Source of the DNA: Chloroflexota bacterium
Lineage (GTDB): Bacteria; Chloroflexota; Anaerolineae; Anaerolineales; UBA11579
Direction: 5' to 3'
Assembly (NCBI GenBank): GCA_013112575.1
Contig: JABFGG010000005.1
Span: 62,001 to 126,000 of the forward strand
Length of the DNA: 64,000 nt
Made by a program: the position numbers and the translations under genes. Below the pieces are notes generated by a model. That model saw only the letters and a list, made by a program, of their open reading frames with translations, searched no databases and was not told where the DNA came from. This document shows positions 1 through 8,652 of this stretch, one piece after another (positions within the stretch are counted from its first letter, which is position 1; each line of letters begins with the position of its first letter).

Positions 1-513
1 GCCGAACACGATGCCGGCCACATTGTCGTAGCCAGGATCATAGGCAAAGTCGACGATGGCGAAGTTCTGATCGGGGTTGGCTTCGGCAGCTGCGGCCACC
101 GCATCACCCATCAAGAAGCCCACACCTACAACCAGGTCACAGCCTTCTTCGATGAAAGCATTCAGGTTGACCTCGTAGTCGGTCTGCTGCTGGGATTCAA
201 GGAAAGAAACCTCAACACCAAAGTCAGCTTCGGCGCGCTCTAAGCCAGCCCAGGCGGTGGCGTTAAAGGACTTGTCGTCGATACCACCGACGTCCGTCAC
301 TTGACATACGCTATGGGCCATCATTTCTTCTTCCATGGGTTCTTCTTCTTCCATGGGTTCTTCCATTTCTTCTTCAGCCGGTTCTTCAGCTGCGGGTTCT
401 TCGGCTGCAGGCTCTTCAACTACAGGGGCTTCTGTTGCAGTGCCGCCGCAGGCTGCTAGCAATAAAGCTGAGACAACCAGGAGAGCCAGAAGGGGAAACA
501 GTTTCTTACTCAT
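1..513 (-). CDS. BMP-family ABC transporter substrate-binding lipoprotein, N-terminal part (truncated by window edge)
   Basis: Reverse-strand reading MSKKLFPLLALLVVSALLLAACGGTATEAP... has a lipobox, a Glu/Met-rich linker, then VCQVTDVGGIDDKSFNATAWAGLERA, typical of BMP proteins. It is absent from the ORF track because it runs off the edge. Confidence 0.85.
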   Translation of the reverse strand, partial: MSKKLFPLLALLVVSALLLAACGGTATEAPVVEEPAAEEPAAEEPAEEEMEEPMEEEEPMEEEMMAHSVCQVTDVGGIDDKSFNATAWAGLERAEADFGVEVSFLESQQQTDYEVNLNAFIEEGCDLVVGVGFLMGDAVAAAAEANPDQNFAIVDFAYDPGYDNVAGIVFG

Positions 514-696
514 GTGGTGCATCCTCCAAAGGATTGTGGATAAAGATGAAGTGCTTGGCGATTTCTCTCTTCGAGCACTTCACATTGCCATTTGGCATAC
601 CGCGTAAGTGTAGCATTAAGGCTAATTGGAGGCAAGACGATTATTTTGGAGTTATCTTAAAATGTTTTAACTTGTCTATACAGAGGTGAACAGAGC

Positions 697-1737
697 TTAT
701 TGTCGTTGCGTGGCGATGATTCCCGACTGTAAATCTTCGAGGATTTCCTCAATGTGCGCCAGCCGGCCTTCACTCAACAACCCGGTATTGATATCCGTGA
801 AAACCAAGGGCGTGTTGATCTCACCCAGCACTTCACCAGCCAGCAAGCGCGGCAGGGCATTTACAAAAGCCTGTGTCAGATCTGGCTGGATGCTCATGAT
901 CCAACGCCCCCGTACACTTTCACTGGGAGAACTGCTGCCAATGATGTTCATCTCGCGACTCGCCAGATAATCCATTAGCGCAGGATCATTGACCCCAGGC
1001 CCCAGGTAAACTGTTTGAACAGAGGTATTTACCAACACATCCGCGGCCGCCTGCCATTGTTCGCTCGTAGATGCAACCGTCGCCTCCGCAAAGATCGGAT
1101 ATTCGTAAAAAGGAGGGAACTTCTGGCGACACAATCCACAGAAAAAGGGCACTCCCGTTAAAAAGCCTTCGCGCGCTTGCTGCCCTGCTGTTGTATCAGA
1201 CACTGAAATGATTCCCACGCGCCATTCGTCTGTCATCATCGCCGCGATATAGCCAGCCATAAAGCCCTGATAGTCGGGGCGTCCACCCTGCCCCCCGATC
1301 ACAGTCAAGTTCCCGGCTGGAGCAGTTCCTTGAACGTTTAGAGACACAAAGCGTACTTGCGGCACTGCTATTACCAATTCCCCTAGATTGCTGGCAGGTG
1401 GCAAGGCCACCACCAGACGTATGTCACCTGCCAGAGTCTCGGGTGTCAGGGCTTGTTGCACTTCAACGAGCAGCCCTTGAGCATCTGCCTGCGATTGCAA
1501 TATTGGCTGCACTTGGGAAAATAAGTTTGGGTCAGTTTCCGGGGCAGCCCACAGGATTAATTTTGCAGGCTCAGAGACTTCCGGCGGCGGTTCGGTTGTC
1601 GGAGGCACCACGATTTCGGCTTGCGGGCTGGGAAGTTCCTCAACAGGTGTATCTGTGCCCCCACATCCAACTAAAATGAGGGATGTCAAAGCAATTGCAG
1701 GAATGAGCTTGAGAAGGAAATAGTTCAAATTGCGCAT
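697..1737 (-). CDS. Lipoprotein with divergent BMP-like periplasmic-binding fold
   Basis: 346 aa; lipobox LILVGCGG; AEIVVPP... with motifs resembling BMP/periplasmic-binding proteins (GGRPDYQGFMAGYIAAMMTDEWRVGIISVSDTTAGQQAREGFLTGV). Confidence 0.55.
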   Translation of the reverse strand: MRNLNYFLLKLIPAIALTSLILVGCGGTDTPVEELPSPQAEIVVPPTTEPPPEVSEPAKLILWAAPETDPNLFSQVQPILQSQADAQGLLVEVQQALTPETLAGDIRLVVALPPASNLGELVIAVPQVRFVSLNVQGTAPAGNLTVIGGQGGRPDYQGFMAGYIAAMMTDEWRVGIISVSDTTAGQQAREGFLTGVPFFCGLCRQKFPPFYEYPIFAEATVASTSEQWQAAADVLVNTSVQTVYLGPGVNDPALMDYLASREMNIIGSSSPSESVRGRWIMSIQPDLTQAFVNALPRLLAGEVLGEINTPLVFTDINTGLLSEGRLAHIEEILEDLQSGIIATQRQ

Positions 1738-1799
1738 TGCGCCGTATTTTACTATCAGTTGTATAATTGACCCTAATTACTACCGAGTCAAATAAACCT

Positions 1800-3149
1800 A
1801 TGGATTTTACTCCTCTCGACGAACAACCCGACGACCCCTCGCAATTGCCTCCTGCGCGCCGTCGCCGCGCCCAGCGCCGCCTCGTCGCACCTATGACGGC
1901 GGACGAGCGCGCCGATTATTTAGAAGAGGTCATCAAGCGCGCCGCGCCTTCCTTTGATTTCTTTATGTTTTCATTGTTTGCCGGTGCCATCCTGGCTCTT
2001 GGCTTCTTGACAGATTCGCCCTACATCCTGGTCCTGGGAGCTTTGCTTTCTCCCATCATGGCGCCTGCCGTCGGCATCTCATTAGCCACTGTGCTGGGCT
2101 CTGGCCGCAATTTTGCACGCAGCCTGGGTGGCATCATTGTCAGCAGTTTCCTGGTCATCCTCGTCAGTGCCCTCATAGGGCTGATTGCACGCCTGTTTAA
2201 TGCCAGCTTCCAGCAAGCGCAAGTCCATTCACAATTATTCTGGATACCTTTCGTAGCCTTAGCTGTCGGAGCTGTCCTGACAGCCGCTTTGCTTGTCCGC
2301 GATGAACAACGCAGCCGCTTACCGAGCGCCATGCTGGCTTATGGTCTCTTTGTCCCGCTGGCCGCGGCAGGTTTTGGTTTGGGTAGCGGTTTCCCTCATT
2401 TATGGCCCGATGGTGTTGTTGTGTTCCTGGTGCATCTGGCCTGGACCACGCTCATTGGCGCCATCACTTTAGCCGTGATGGGCTTCCGTCCGGCCACTTT
2501 GTTTGGTTATTCTTTAGGCGGGGCAGTCGCTTTGGTTGGCATAATTTTAGCAATCGGCTTTGGTGGTGCCGGGGCGGTCCTGGGTGGGCAGTTTGCCCTC
2601 CCAACGGCTACAGCTACCCGCCCACCCACGTTAACACCCACCCAAACTCTTCCTCCTACCCCGGTTCCCCCTACGGAAACGCCTACGATCACCTTGACCC
2701 TCACCGAAACCGTGCCGCCTACCGCCACCTTTACACTTACGCCCACACCCGTGCAAGGATTCGTACAAGTTACCGGTGGCGAAGGTGCCTTTATCCGTGA
2801 TACACCCGGAGGCAATATTGTCACATCTCTGCTCAACAATTCGCTTGTAGAGATCTTGCCGGAAGCACCTGTACAAATCGGCAGTCAGCTCTGGGTACAA
2901 ATCATCATTCTTGAAACTGGCGAACAGGGCTGGATTCAACAAAGGTTATTGGTAGTGCCCACGCCTGCTCTCCCCACAGACACACCCACTGCCACCGTGC
3001 CCTCACCAACCGCTACACAAACAGAAACCGCCACATTTACGGTTACGGCCACTACTACCCCCAGCGACACGGCTACAGCTACAGCAACGAATTCATCTAC
3101 AGCCACGACCACCAACTCTCCCCAACCCAGCGCCACACCAACGCCTTAA
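1800..3149 (+). CDS. DUF389 membrane protein with C-terminal SH3-like domain and Pro/Thr-rich tails
   Basis: Hydrophobic core FSLFAGAILALGFLTDSPYILVLGALLSPIMAPAVGISLATVLG is DUF389-like; C-terminal VTGGEGAFIRDTPGGNIVTSLLNNSLVEILPE...GWIQQRLL is SH3b-like. The ORF opens at TTG 1767; ATG 1800 is preferred. Confidence 0.8.
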   Translation: MDFTPLDEQPDDPSQLPPARRRRAQRRLVAPMTADERADYLEEVIKRAAPSFDFFMFSLFAGAILALGFLTDSPYILVLGALLSPIMAPAVGISLATVLGSGRNFARSLGGIIVSSFLVILVSALIGLIARLFNASFQQAQVHSQLFWIPFVALAVGAVLTAALLVRDEQRSRLPSAMLAYGLFVPLAAAGFGLGSGFPHLWPDGVVVFLVHLAWTTLIGAITLAVMGFRPATLFGYSLGGAVALVGIILAIGFGGAGAVLGGQFALPTATATRPPTLTPTQTLPPTPVPPTETPTITLTLTETVPPTATFTLTPTPVQGFVQVTGGEGAFIRDTPGGNIVTSLLNNSLVEILPEAPVQIGSQLWVQIIILETGEQGWIQQRLLVVPTPALPTDTPTATVPSPTATQTETATFTVTATTTPSDTATATATNSSTATTTNSPQPSATPTP

Positions 3150-3163
3150 CTCATAATCCTGCG

Positions 3164-3192
3164 TTGACTTCAACTACCGGCTTTGGTAAAAT
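3164..3192 (+). promoter_or_regulatory. Putative sigma70-type promoter for rplI
   Basis: TTGACT (3164-3169), 17-nt spacer, TAAAAT (3187-3192), upstream of rplI. Confidence 0.5.
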
Positions 3193-3270
3193 GCGCCCCG
3201 TTTGGTGTGTCGTACCCTGCACCCAAATACGTTTCGTACGAAACGCCATTCTCAGGGCTTGAGGTTATCC

Positions 3271-3957
3271 ATGAAAGTTTTACTCCTAGAAGACGTATAC
3301 AACTTAGGCTATGCTGGAGACGTAAAAAAGGTTGCCAATGGCTACGGGCGCAATTTCCTGCTGCCGCAGGGCTTTGCCACGCTGGCTACGCCTGCCGCAC
3401 TGGCGCAAGTAGAGACCATTCGCGAAGAGGCCAAGGCCAAGCGTGAAGTGCTCAATGCCGAAATGTCAGTTGTTGCCGAAAAGATCAAGGACCTGGAACT
3501 GCTCTTCCCAGCCCGCGCTGGTGAAACGGGCAAACTCTATGGCTCGGTCACCACGCAAATGATCGCCGACAAGCTCCAGGAAGAAGCTGGGGTCAAGCTG
3601 CGCAAACGCCAGATTCACTCCCAACCATTGCGCCAATTGGGCTTGCACACAATCGGTGTACGCCTGACCGTCGACATGATCCCTGAAATCTCTGTGGTGG
3701 TTTATCGTGAAGGCGAGAATCCCGACAATTACAAGATCGCCGCAGAAGAGTTGGCCGCCCTGGCTCAGGATGCTGTTGAAGAAACTCAGGCAGTTGAAGC
3801 CCCGGCAGATGAAGAAGCTGTAGACGAAGCAGAAGAGGTAACATCTGAAACCGAAGAAGTTGAGGCTGCAGAAGCAGAGGTACCATCTGAAGAAAAACCA
3901 GTAGCCGAAGACGAATCAGTTGAAGACGAAACCGAAGCGGAGCCAGAAACTGAGTAG
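3271..3957 (+). CDS. rplI: 50S ribosomal protein L9 with acidic C-terminal extension
   Basis: MKVLLLEDVYNLGYAGDVKKVANGYGRNFLLPQGFA is the L9 signature; the start is internal to the longer ORF (3202), followed by a Glu/Ala/Val-rich acidic tail. Confidence 0.95.
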   Translation: MKVLLLEDVYNLGYAGDVKKVANGYGRNFLLPQGFATLATPAALAQVETIREEAKAKREVLNAEMSVVAEKIKDLELLFPARAGETGKLYGSVTTQMIADKLQEEAGVKLRKRQIHSQPLRQLGLHTIGVRLTVDMIPEISVVVYREGENPDNYKIAAEELAALAQDAVEETQAVEAPADEEAVDEAEEVTSETEEVEAAEAEVPSEEKPVAEDESVEDETEAEPETE

Positions 3958-3997
3958 ACCCAATTCCGTTTTGGGGGACGCTCCCTAAGACGCACAC

Positions 3998-4037
3998 CAA
4001 ACCAGCCTGCTCGACAATGCGTCAGCAGGCTGGTTTG
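3998..4037 (+). terminator. Hairpin terminator after rplI
   Basis: Perfect 13-bp stem CAAACCAGCCTGC / GCAGGCTGGTTTG, 14-nt loop, followed by a moderately T-rich TTATTAG. Confidence 0.65.
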
Positions 4038-4050
4038 TTATTAGACAATT

Positions 4051-5343
4051 ATGACCAATCCTGTCAGCAGCCAACTGCGACAAAAGCGTGAAGAACGCCA
4101 GATTTCTTTGGAAGTAGCCTCCAAAGAAACTCATATCCGGCTGCATTTTTTACAGGCATTGGAGGATGGCGATTTTGGTGCCTTGCCCTCTCACATCCAG
4201 GTGCGCGGTTTTCTACGCTCCTATGCCAATTACCTTGGGCTTGATTCCGCCAACTTACTTTCATCACTGCAGCAAAATTTAGCATCCGAGCCGGAAGAGC
4301 AACCAGAGCTCCTTCCCGAACCTCTGGTTGAGGTAGACGTAGACCAGGGCGAGGCCATCTTCCAGGAGATCGGTTTAGCGCTTGAAGACCGCCGCGAGTT
4401 ACTGGGGCTTTCCACTGAAGACGTTTCCCAGCACACCCGCATCCCGGAACATTACATCGGCTATCTGGAAAAAGGGGAGATGAAACGTTTCCCCTCTCCC
4501 ACACAAGCCCGCGGTATGTTAGGCAACTACGTGGGCTTTCTGGATCTGGAACCAGACCGTTTTCTCCTCCGTTATGCCGAAGGTTTGCAGGCCGAGTTTG
4601 TCGCTCGCCAACCCGTCGTCGAGACCCATCCGGTGGATGAACCTCCGGAACCTCGACAATTTCGTTTGCCACTCTGGTTTCGCAACGTATTTACTGCCGA
4701 CATCCTTTTAGGTGGGGTGGTTCTCGTTGGCCTGCTCGCTTTTATCGTCTGGGGCATTGGTCGCGTTGTAGACATCCAGGCTAGTCAGATCCCTGAACCA
4801 ACGGCCCCTTCCCTGGCCAACGTCCTTCTGCCTTCGAATACACCGCCACCCACCGAAACCAGCACACCCGCCGCAGAAGAAGGTGTGGAGGCCATTCCTG
4901 CCGAAGACCTGATAGCGGGTGGGGAAACCACGGGGGAAGATGGTCAACCGGTTGAGATTTTTCCGGATAGCGGGACTGAGGGCGTGCAGGTATACGTAGT
5001 TGTCCGTCAGCGTGCCTATATGCGTGTCACCATCGATGGCGAGGTCAACTTTGATGGCCGTGTCATCCCCGGCAGCGCCTATCCTTTCAGCGGCCAGGAG
5101 CAGATCGAAATACTTACAGGTAACGGTGCTGCTTTTCAGGTCTCCCTGAACGGAGAAGACCTTGGTTCACTCGGGGCTTTTGGAGAGGTTGTTAGCCTCG
5201 TATTTACCAGCACTGGTGTCGCCGTCCCCACAGCCACCGCCTCCCCCACCATCGATCCCTTACTCCCCACTCCCACAGAAACGCCTACACCTACTATCCC
5301 TCCGACCGCAACCCTGATACCAACAGCTACACCGGCGCCCTAA
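4051..5343 (+). CDS. RodZ-like protein with two N-terminal HTH (XRE/HTH_25-like) repeats, one TM segment and a DUF4115-like C-terminal domain
   Basis: SSQLRQKREERQISLEVASKETHIRLHFLQALEDGDF... and a second copy LALEDRRELLGLSTEDVSQHTRIPEHYIGYLEKGEMKRF...; TM ILLGGVVLVGLLAFIVWGI; P/T-rich tail. Confidence 0.75.
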   Translation: MTNPVSSQLRQKREERQISLEVASKETHIRLHFLQALEDGDFGALPSHIQVRGFLRSYANYLGLDSANLLSSLQQNLASEPEEQPELLPEPLVEVDVDQGEAIFQEIGLALEDRRELLGLSTEDVSQHTRIPEHYIGYLEKGEMKRFPSPTQARGMLGNYVGFLDLEPDRFLLRYAEGLQAEFVARQPVVETHPVDEPPEPRQFRLPLWFRNVFTADILLGGVVLVGLLAFIVWGIGRVVDIQASQIPEPTAPSLANVLLPSNTPPPTETSTPAAEEGVEAIPAEDLIAGGETTGEDGQPVEIFPDSGTEGVQVYVVVRQRAYMRVTIDGEVNFDGRVIPGSAYPFSGQEQIEILTGNGAAFQVSLNGEDLGSLGAFGEVVSLVFTSTGVAVPTATASPTIDPLLPTPTETPTPTIPPTATLIPTATPAP

Positions 5344-7085
5344 AACACCAACTCCATCAAGCGTTGGGGAATAAAAAAGAATACTTCGATAAAGACCAAA
5401 GCCAATACAACCCAGTGTGCAAGATTAATCCTGAAATGCGTTTCCTCTTCCCCCAGCCGCTCCAGAAGTAGGAAGATCGCAAACATAAAGGGCATAAACA
5501 GCCCCGACACAAAGCGCGCCGTACTCCCGGAGATCGGCGCGTACCAGGCAAATAAGGCATAATAGCCGGGGAATAGGAAGGTAGCAAACAGAAAGATTGC
5601 CCAGTACCTGCGTAGGATATCGACCCACATTTCCCTGTACACCACCATTAAGACCAAGGCCAAAATCACATATAAAATCTGATATGGGATCATTCGGTAT
5701 GGTCTTAGCAAGCTCAAGGCCACATCCCCCAACCCGCTCAGCTCACGCGTTATCACATCCTCCCAGGCATGCTCGCGCACATACTTCTGAAAGCTGGGGA
5801 TCTCCTCCGGGGGCATGTCCGGCCAACCCAACTGGTCGCCATGTAAGCGTGTGGTGTTGAGTGCCTGTGTCCAGTTGTCATTCCATACGTAGAAGGTCGT
5901 ATTAACGTTATAAAAATAATGCCCGTACTTGGCCTTGCTCTCCAACAGGTAGGGAGATAATACGGTCAGGAAGATAATTACCGTCAATACGAGATTTAGC
6001 AAGCTTGACAACAACTGTCTTGAATCTCTTTCCCTCCACCAATACACTGCTTGTTTGAGCCCAAAAGCCACGGCAAAAGCCAGCAAGCCCGGCAATACAG
6101 ACGCTTTGACGTAATGCCCAACAGCTAACATAAGCCCCATCAGTACAGCCACCTTCCAATTGCTTTCCCGCAACATCAGCAATGATAGATAGAAGATCAG
6201 GAAATATACAAAGTAGAACAACAACTCAGGCTGGTAATACGCTGCTTTGAATACGAACAAGTTAAAAGCGATGACCGCCAACAAAACGAAACTAGGCAAA
6301 GGTGGCAGATGCCTGCGGATGATCAAACCAGTTCCGCCCAGTATCAGCAGCGACAGGCCGATGTTAATTAGTTTTCCCGAAAGGAATTGTTGCTCCACCG
6401 TCTGCTCCAGATCGACAAATATCGCCTGCAGGTAAGCATATCCGGGCATGAAATTACGCCCGCCCGTATCTCGAAAACCCGAGTTCTTCACACTCGACGA
6501 AAACTCCACCCAGGAAACCTGATCGCTACGCCTGCCATCCGTATTGATTTCAAACGCGTGATACACCGCGCTGCCAACATAGAAGCCTGTCAGAAAAACC
6601 AGCATCATGCCCCACAAATAACGCCGCCGTATCTTCTCCTCCAATTGGGAGAATACCAACACTGCGCTATGTAACAAGGCCAGGGTTACAAACAACAATA
6701 GCGGCAAAACGCGCTGGTAGCTAATGCTGTAGATCTCAGGGATATAAACGCGCACACTCAATGCCAGGGCAGCCAGCACAAGCGCGCCCCCCAAAACCAG
6801 GCTCATGTAATTCATCCGCCGTTGATCGGCTTTAGCTGCACTTTCAAGCTTCTCAACCAAATCCCCACTTCGCCAATTCACCCATGCCAGCGCCAAAGCC
6901 CCCACCACTCCAGCCAAAATGATTGCCGCCAGCAACAACCGGTTGGCCGAATACCCCAGCCACACCGCATTTTTGGGATCACTGGGCAGGCTGAGCAAAT
7001 AAACTAGGCAGAGTAAGCCTTCCAGGCCAATTAGCAAGGCTGATACTGTCAGGAATTGTTGGGGAGTGATCTTGATCTTTGTCAT
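5340..7085 (-). CDS. Multi-pass membrane protein, probable glycosyltransferase-like (GT-C type)
   Basis: 581 aa with many TM helices and periplasmic-loop features resembling GT-C families. Confidence 0.5.
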   Translation of the reverse strand: MTKIKITPQQFLTVSALLIGLEGLLCLVYLLSLPSDPKNAVWLGYSANRLLLAAIILAGVVGALALAWVNWRSGDLVEKLESAAKADQRRMNYMSLVLGGALVLAALALSVRVYIPEIYSISYQRVLPLLLFVTLALLHSAVLVFSQLEEKIRRRYLWGMMLVFLTGFYVGSAVYHAFEINTDGRRSDQVSWVEFSSSVKNSGFRDTGGRNFMPGYAYLQAIFVDLEQTVEQQFLSGKLINIGLSLLILGGTGLIIRRHLPPLPSFVLLAVIAFNLFVFKAAYYQPELLFYFVYFLIFYLSLLMLRESNWKVAVLMGLMLAVGHYVKASVLPGLLAFAVAFGLKQAVYWWRERDSRQLLSSLLNLVLTVIIFLTVLSPYLLESKAKYGHYFYNVNTTFYVWNDNWTQALNTTRLHGDQLGWPDMPPEEIPSFQKYVREHAWEDVITRELSGLGDVALSLLRPYRMIPYQILYVILALVLMVVYREMWVDILRRYWAIFLFATFLFPGYYALFAWYAPISGSTARFVSGLFMPFMFAIFLLLERLGEEETHFRINLAHWVVLALVFIEVFFFIPQRLMELVF

Positions 7086-7162
7086 GCTCAGGCTAACTCG
7101 CGGCGCACATTATAGCAATTGCTGTCTAAAAAAGTCTTAGAGCAACAAAAGTATTAGATGCT

Positions 7163-8536
7163 TTACAAGTCCATTATGTTTGACGCTGCCCTCAAGCCAG
7201 ATAGGTACGCTCCGTGAACCGTTGAAGGATATTCTTCAGATGTAGCCTCACCGGCAAAGAATACACGCTCTCCTATTGGCTTGGCCAAGGTCCGACGAGT
7301 ATCAATGTCAGCCCCAACCGCATTAAAAGAATAAGAACAGTATGCAAAAGGATCAAGTGCCCAGCGCGATATTTGCCAGTCTTCAGGCTCAGGGATGCTT
7401 TGGCCATAAATACCTCTCAAGACGCTCATCGCATCTTCCACGATCTCAGCATCTTCCCATCCATCGATCTTGCGGGCGAATTCAGCTGCGTTGAAACCCA
7501 GCAACACAGGCTGACCTGTATAAGCCGCCATGTTCAGCCATCCATTCCAGCGACCAGGCTCGGAAGATATCCACGCCAGGAATTCCCTGTCCTGCGGCCA
7601 AAACACCTCAGGGAAGCGTAAATACAGCTTGTCCAACAACCCAGCCCCCATCGTGTTGATCGCATCCTGTTTGCCACGGGGCAGGTCGGGCACGAATTTC
7701 ACATTCCCGTTTTGCAACACCCCGATCGGCAGGGTCACGATCACACGATCACCCTTAAATGTACCTTGGCTGGTTCGGATACTGACCCCATCATCCCTAT
7801 AGCTCACTTCCTCAACGATTTGCTCACGCTCAATACTGAGGCCCTTAGCCAGGAATTCAGCGATGCGTCCGTAACCATCTGGGAAGACTTCATCATGACC
7901 ACCAAATTCATCCGCATCATCGAAGTTGACACCGGATAACTCATCGATCCCACCTGCAAACTCCTGCTCAACGCTTGTGCTCAAAAAATGCCAGACCTGC
8001 TTCTTCTCTGTCTCAGACAGTTCGGCCCACATATCCGTGGTTTCTATACTCTCTAATAGGGTCATCCCCTCTTCTGCCTCATCTTCCACGGCACTATATA
8101 ATGCATTAATCGTGCGTTCCATTTCCGCTTGCAATGCATCACTCGCTTCCTGCCCATCGGTGTTATAGAGAATTAGGTCATCATAGTCGGTTTCCACGCG
8201 CTTCACACCTGCCTGATTAGCGAGCTCTGTGATCGGGTTTCCCCTCACACCATGGATCCACGAAGCGCCCATATCAACCGGGATGTCCTCCCATTTCCGG
8301 CTGGTCCACACCCGCCCCCCAATACGATTACGCCCCTCCAGGATCGTGACGGTATGTCCTGAGTCCTGCAATTGTCGCCCGGCTGCCAATCCCGCCATAC
8401 CCGCGCCGATGATCAGAATACTGTCCATGTCAGTTGCATCCTCCTGGTTCTCTTCTACACCAAGGCTTGTGATGGCATTGCAGGCCGAAGCCAAAATCGC
8501 AATCGCACTCAATTTCAAGAATTCTCTTCGTTTCAT
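7163..8536 (-). CDS. FAD-dependent amine oxidase (flavin monoamine oxidase family), exported
   Basis: DSILIIGAGMAGLAAGRQLQDSGHTVTILEGRNRIGGRVWT dinucleotide-binding motif; C-terminal GERVFFAGEATSEEYPSTVHGAYLSGLRAA; N-terminal MKRREFLKLSAIAILASAC signal. Start adjusted to 8536. Confidence 0.9.
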   Translation of the reverse strand: MKRREFLKLSAIAILASACNAITSLGVEENQEDATDMDSILIIGAGMAGLAAGRQLQDSGHTVTILEGRNRIGGRVWTSRKWEDIPVDMGASWIHGVRGNPITELANQAGVKRVETDYDDLILYNTDGQEASDALQAEMERTINALYSAVEDEAEEGMTLLESIETTDMWAELSETEKKQVWHFLSTSVEQEFAGGIDELSGVNFDDADEFGGHDEVFPDGYGRIAEFLAKGLSIEREQIVEEVSYRDDGVSIRTSQGTFKGDRVIVTLPIGVLQNGNVKFVPDLPRGKQDAINTMGAGLLDKLYLRFPEVFWPQDREFLAWISSEPGRWNGWLNMAAYTGQPVLLGFNAAEFARKIDGWEDAEIVEDAMSVLRGIYGQSIPEPEDWQISRWALDPFAYCSYSFNAVGADIDTRRTLAKPIGERVFFAGEATSEEYPSTVHGAYLSGLRAASNIMDL

Positions 8537-8652
8537 AAATACGTCCTCGAATAATCTGGCCAAATTAACTGTATTTTAGTCCCTTCCGAAGAGCCCTACA
8601 CACTTGTGGCTGTGTTAAACTTCAGGACTTATCTAAAATATGACAGGTATCC

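Noticed and set aside
335-607. Ser/Gly-rich plus-strand ORF (MGSSSSMGSS...)
   Set aside because: Antisense of the Glu-rich linker of the BMP lipoprotein (GAA/GAG repeats read as TTC/TCT).
2507-3136. Val/Gly-rich minus-strand ORFs
   Set aside because: Antisense of ACN/CCN-rich P/T linkers; low-complexity artefacts.
2591-3149. P/T-rich tracts considered as DNA repeats or CRISPR-like arrays
   Set aside because: They encode in-frame TPTPT-type linkers and lack regular spacer structure.
4064-4672. 202-aa minus-strand ORF
   Set aside because: Antisense to the RodZ-like CDS; no recognisable domain.
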